A stretch of DNA of 9,475 bases, from contig JAIRMB010000063.1 in NCBI GenBank assembly GCA_031258995.1, positions 1-9,475 of the forward strand. The letters are read 5' to 3'. The translations under genes were made by a program, and so were the position numbers. The notes beneath the pieces were generated by a model. It made no database searches, was not told the origin of the DNA, and worked only from the letters and a program-made list of their open reading frames with translations. Shown piece after piece: positions 6,729-9,475 of this stretch; within the stretch, counting starts at the first letter, position 1; every line of letters starts with the position of its first letter. The DNA comes from Puniceicoccales bacterium (lineage in GTDB: Bacteria > Verrucomicrobiota > Verrucomicrobiia > Opitutales > JAIRLM01).

Positions 6729-8558
6729 TTAAAACTGATCGTCGCCTTTTTTGAGGGAAACGTGAATTTCGCAGGACGTGCCATCCTCGAAGGAAATAGA
6801 TGTTGTATACGAGCCGGAACTTAAAATCACTTTCTGTCTTTCTATTTTCGAATGCGTTGGTGTTATCGATTGTAACAATGCCGCACTGTTTTCGTAGGAT
6901 CGAAACCAAATCTTAAAGAGTAAGCTGGTGAGCGTTTTGGAAGAATATATAGAATTTATTTTCGAAAAAAATTCGCGTAAATTGGAAGATTTAGGCATCA
7001 CATGGGTCGATCCTTTCCATCGAATTTCGAATTCGATGGCATTGTCACGCAAGTCTTTGGCAAAATCCGGGTTTCCTTGTTCCAATGTTTCTATGTCGTC
7101 GTCCGTAAGTTCCTCGCCATTCTTTAAGCGTTCAAAGACGGCATTCGCATTTTCCATTAAGTTGCGTCCGAGAAATAATTGAATTTGGTTCGTTCGAGGT
7201 ACAGAACCTCTTCGAGGCGAAGGCCCATCTGCGGGCGCTTCTTCTGCGGGCGGTGCTAATTCCGGCGGAGGCTCCTCTGCGGGCGCTTCCGGTGCTGGTT
7301 CCGGCGGAGGCGCCTCTGCGGACGCTTCTTCTGCGGGCGGTGCTTCTGCAGGCGGTACTAATTCCGGCGGAGGCTCCTCTGCGGACGCTTCCGGTGCTGG
7401 TTCCGGCTGGGGCTCCTGCGAACTTGGAGGCCGCGGGACGGCCCTCTCGCCCCGATCGCCGGCTCTACGGAATCGAAATTGAATCGGCGGGAAGACCGCT
7501 TCTCCTTTATTAACATGTACGGCAAATGGGCCGATCCCCTCCGTACCTCTCGATGCCGAACAGAGTACGTTATAACTAATTCTTGTCTCGTCGGCAACTG
7601 AAGTTAGCATTTGATCAATAGGTTGCGAACTCCTACCAACGCTCACCCATCTTGGGCCGGATGCCTCATAGTTGGTTTCTATCGCAATGTTGTCATCGGT
7701 CAAGCGAACCACTTGCCGTTGCGAGTCATATTGCGCGCTATGGAATTGAAACGCAATGTTACCGTGTTTCACTTCGGGATTATGCATGAAGGCAGTTGCC
7801 ATCGCTTGCCCTCTGTATCCAACCATAAACATTTCTAGGGCCGCTGCCTGCCTATCTGGCGCACCGGGGTATGCTGTGTTAATCGCTTTTGCTATTTCCC
7901 GTAAAATTTTTCGCATGGTCGCATTTGGATCGCCCGCCACGATACAATCTCTGCACCTTATGCGACTTTCTCCCACATGGATCGTAATTTCTGTTCTTTC
8001 TAAATCGCGAAACCATCCGTTTGCCTGATCTATTTCCCTTAAATCCTCATCGGTGAGTCCTTCTATTTTAAGCTCTCCGCTTCGAATATTTTTCAGAATA
8101 TCTTCCACAGTTTGATTAAGCTTCACTTTTTCTCTATTTATGTAACTATTTATATTATCATTTTCACCGGGTGGGAGAGTAAAAGTATGTTCCACCAAGG
8201 TTGCAGTGAGCAATTCCAAATTGTTTGTTCCACAAACGGTTGCGAGTAACGTTTTAATACAATTATCTACCGCGTTTGAGCCGCCGCCTAGGTAGGCGAC
8301 CCAAAAGGCTGAAAAACAGCCAGCGCCAGTAAGCCGCAGGCGATCAAATATCTCTCCTCGGCTGAGCCCGTCATCGCGAAGATTTCTTCGCACTTCTTTT
8401 GCACGTAAAGTGGTTACCCTATATAGGAGATGAGTTTCGCTGGGAGAAATTTGCGACCCAACTTCCGGTTGGTCCGTTTCCACTTTTTTGAGCACGCCTA
8501 AGCTGGACAAGCGTCTAAATGCTTCTGCATTGCGAGGTGGCGGCGGGGAAACGGTCAT
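6729..8558 (-). CDS. Unrecognised 609-residue protein with duplicated domain and Pro-Ala-Glu linker
   Basis: I do not recognise this gene. The frame is uninterrupted and convergent with lysS. The N-terminus (MTVSPPPPRN) is no Sec signal; about residues 1-110 look helical with a short hydrophobic stretch near 78-92. A first domain at about 139-301 (LTDEDLREIDQ, then a CxxC at Cys202/Cys205, then a helical stretch and beta-like strands) resembles a second at about 461-592 (LTDDDIETLEQ), but without the cysteines. Between them, about 373-449 is almost pure Pro, Ala and Glu with 34-residue repeats. An in-frame TAA 30 bases upstream bounds the start; no Shine-Dalgarno sequence is visible. Both ends are AT-rich (for example 15 G+C of 60 at 8101-8160), unlike neighbouring genes, which suggests transfer. 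A host- or partner-binding secreted protein is one possibility, but unproven. That it is a real gene is likely; function is unknown. Confidence 0.85.
   Translation of the reverse strand: MTVSPPPPRNAEAFRRLSSLGVLKKVETDQPEVGSQISPSETHLLYRVTTLRAKEVRRNLRDDGLSRGEIFDRLRLTGAGCFSAFWVAYLGGGSNAVDNCIKTLLATVCGTNNLELLTATLVEHTFTLPPGENDNINSYINREKVKLNQTVEDILKNIRSGELKIEGLTDEDLREIDQANGWFRDLERTEITIHVGESRIRCRDCIVAGDPNATMRKILREIAKAINTAYPGAPDRQAAALEMFMVGYRGQAMATAFMHNPEVKHGNIAFQFHSAQYDSQRQVVRLTDDNIAIETNYEASGPRWVSVGRSSQPIDQMLTSVADETRISYNVLCSASRGTEGIGPFAVHVNKGEAVFPPIQFRFRRAGDRGERAVPRPPSSQEPQPEPAPEASAEEPPPELVPPAEAPPAEEASAEAPPPEPAPEAPAEEPPPELAPPAEEAPADGPSPRRGSVPRTNQIQLFLGRNLMENANAVFERLKNGEELTDDDIETLEQGNPDFAKDLRDNAIEFEIRWKGSTHVMPKSSNLREFFSKINSIYSSKTLTSLLFKIWFRSYENSAALLQSITPTHSKIERQKVILSSGSYTTSISFEDGTSCEIHVSLKKGDDQF
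7244..7416 (-). repeat. Direct repeats encoding the Pro-Ala-Glu linker
   Basis: Bases 7244-7314 and 7346-7416 match at 65 of 71 positions with a period of 102 bases (34 codons). A second nested repeat pairs 7231-7258 with 7318-7345 at 26 of 28 positions. In the protein the repeated unit reads EPAPEASAEEPPPEL and EPAPEAPAEEPPPEL (residues from 386 and 420). The in-frame period means copy gain or loss would change linker length without breaking the gene. Confidence 0.85.
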
Positions 8559-8670
8559 ACGGCGATTGTGCGCAATGAAATGAATTTAGCAAGTCTTTCA
8601 TTGGGCCTACGCACGGCTGAGCGATGCAACCCCTTTGAGGGAAATGAATAGGTGTGCCTTGGGGATGCGG
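8559..8670. other. Intergenic gap between the two right-hand minus-strand transcription blocks
   Basis: This 112-base gap separates the 184-residue gene from the 609-residue gene on the same strand. It holds a small CCCT-TTG-AGGG hairpin (8631-8641) without a T-run, so not a convincing terminator. On the minus strand a weak TTGCTA...CACAAT pair with 16-base spacing lies just before the ATG at 8558; used as a promoter it would give an almost leaderless mRNA. Neither is strong enough to call. Confidence 0.3.
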
Positions 8671-9225
8671 CTAGGCCACTTCCCAGAATTCGCTATCGAC
8701 GGAAATTGTATCGATGGAGCCGGAGAGGTTGAAGGAGGGATGGGCCTGCAGGTAGAGCGGGACCGGCTGGCCGAAGAACTGAAAGGTGGCCGTATCCAAA
8801 AGTTCGTGGGAAGAAACCGGTTGAGTAGATAGCAGAATCTCCTGGTAGGGGTAGCTGCCCTCCCAGAGCTGCAAGGGAATGGCGCCGGTACCGGCCGGCT
8901 CGATTCGCACTTGGGCAAAATCCAATGAAAATGCCGAAGCCAGTCCCGACGTCGGGTCGCTGTTACTCCATTGGAAGTGGGGCGGTTGGAGGAGCCGCTC
9001 CGGTGGATCGCCGTCCACGCTGATGGCATAGGCGTTAGAGAAACTGCCGAGGGAGGTCAGTTGGTACGAATAGGAAACCGTGACAGAGCGCAGCAGCCAG
9101 TGGGCGAGGGCGAGGGCGGATGGACTGAGTCCTCCGAGAGTTTCAGTACCGTCGGCCTGTTCTGGAACTTGACCACGGGAGAGGCCGAGGGGGGAAACTC
9201 CCACGAGGAATGGTTCAGTCCGCAC
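8671..9225 (-). CDS. Unrecognised 184-residue protein
   Basis: I do not recognise this gene. Translation from GTG at 9225 is supported by GGAGGA (9238-9233) seven bases before it; that GTG directly follows the TAA of the upstream gene, so the two look translationally coupled. The product is soluble-looking, with no signal peptide, no clear membrane segment and no cysteine, and is rich in Ser, Leu, Pro and alternating polar/hydrophobic stretches (TVSYSYQLTSLGSF, FNLSGSIDTISVDSEF), suggesting a beta-rich fold. GC content is similar to the housekeeping block and unlike the 609-residue gene downstream. Structural or phage-tail-like roles are conceivable from the fold character alone, but no motif supports a choice. 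Confidence 0.72.
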   Translation of the reverse strand: MRTEPFLVGVSPLGLSRGQVPEQADGTETLGGLSPSALALAHWLLRSVTVSYSYQLTSLGSFSNAYAISVDGDPPERLLQPPHFQWSNSDPTSGLASAFSLDFAQVRIEPAGTGAIPLQLWEGSYPYQEILLSTQPVSSHELLDTATFQFFGQPVPLYLQAHPSFNLSGSIDTISVDSEFWEVA

Positions 9226-9475
9226 TTAGTCTTCCTCCCCGACCTCATAGGGCTGCGAGGCAATTGCCAGACGCCGTTTCAAGATGCCATTTTCCACGAC
9301 AAATTCTTCCCGCGGCTGCAGCGACAGCCCTGACACTTCGATGGAGGCGGCATCGAGCAGGATCTGGCTGCCCCCCTCTTCCGTCGGTCCGATGGCCATG
9401 GAGCCGTAGATGGTCCCGCCGGAATGGCTGTTGGCCGATGCGGTGTGAGTGGGCTGTTCGATCTTTCCCGAGGAG
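9226..9475 (-). CDS. 3' end of an unrecognised protein (partial)
   Basis: The last 82 codons of a gene that enters from beyond the right edge; the TAA is at 9228-9226. The visible part contains GGTIYGSMAIGPTEEGGSQ, ILLDAASIEVSGLSLQPREE and ENGILKRRLAIASQPYEV, with an acidic end (VGEED). It reads as soluble and strand-rich, with no motif I recognise. The next gene starts on the base after its stop, so the pair is almost certainly one operon and possibly one functional unit. Confidence 0.7.
   Translation of the reverse strand, partial: SSGKIEQPTHTASANSHSGGTIYGSMAIGPTEEGGSQILLDAASIEVSGLSLQPREEFVVENGILKRRLAIASQPYEVGEED
9233..9238 (-). promoter_or_regulatory. Ribosome binding site for the GTG start at 9225
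   Basis: GGAGGA on the minus strand lies inside the end of the upstream gene, seven bases before the GTG. It is the reason for preferring this GTG over later starts for the 184-residue gene. Confidence 0.65.

Noticed and set aside
7253..7513. Plus-strand open frame in the linker repeat region with Leu/Pro/Ala-rich repeats
   Set aside because: It is the complement of the Pro-Ala-Glu repeat; low complexity keeps several frames open there.
8285..8298. Inverted repeat CGCCTA-GG-TAGGCG
   Set aside because: Two-base loop, inside a coding region, no T-run; likely chance.
8307..8321. Hairpin GGCTG-AAAAA-CAGCC as a terminator
   Set aside because: Inside the 609-residue gene near its 5' end, only a five-base stem and no T-run after it on either strand.
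8607..9029. Antisense and alternate-frame open frames over the 184-residue gene, such as 8607-9029 minus and 8971-9333 plus
   Set aside because: Composition is that of frame shadows (runs of Ser, Pro and Arg) and none has a good ribosome binding site with plausible protein character.

Overview
The window is bacterial and Gram-negative: it encodes BamA, the outer-membrane protein insertase. Left to right on the plus strand, six housekeeping genes are packed head to tail from 74 to 6676: rpsF (ribosomal protein S6), ssb (single-stranded DNA-binding protein), rplI (ribosomal protein L9), dnaB (replicative helicase), bamA and lysS (class II lysyl-tRNA synthetase). Gaps are 4 to 37 bases, dnaB and bamA overlap by 23 bases, and the lysS ribosome binding site overlaps the bamA stop codon, so they probably form one transcription unit. 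rpsR (S18), which often lies between ssb and rplI, is absent: only 25 bases separate those two genes. From the gene order and protein character I infer the Verrucomicrobiota or a nearby PVC lineage; this is inference from general knowledge, not a database result.

The next part (6729 to 8558, minus strand) is one intact 609-residue gene convergent with lysS. I do not recognise its product. It has no Sec signal peptide and no clear Shine-Dalgarno sequence. Both ends of the gene are AT-rich, unlike the housekeeping block. The protein appears to hold two divergent copies of one domain (about residues 139-301 and 461-592) separated by a linker made almost entirely of proline, alanine and glutamate (about 373-449). 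This is the main candidate for something undescribed in the window.

The right end (8671 to 9475, minus strand) holds two more unrecognised genes in the order of an operon: the last 82 codons of a gene entering from beyond the window, then a 184-residue gene whose GTG start directly follows the upstream TAA. Both look soluble and strand-rich and have the higher GC of the left block.

The first six genes cover translation (S6, L9, LysRS), DNA replication (SSB, DnaB) and outer-membrane assembly (BamA), a growth-linked cluster. The three right-hand genes look accessory or lineage-specific. I see no tRNA, rRNA, CRISPR array, transposase, integrase or convincing rho-independent terminator.
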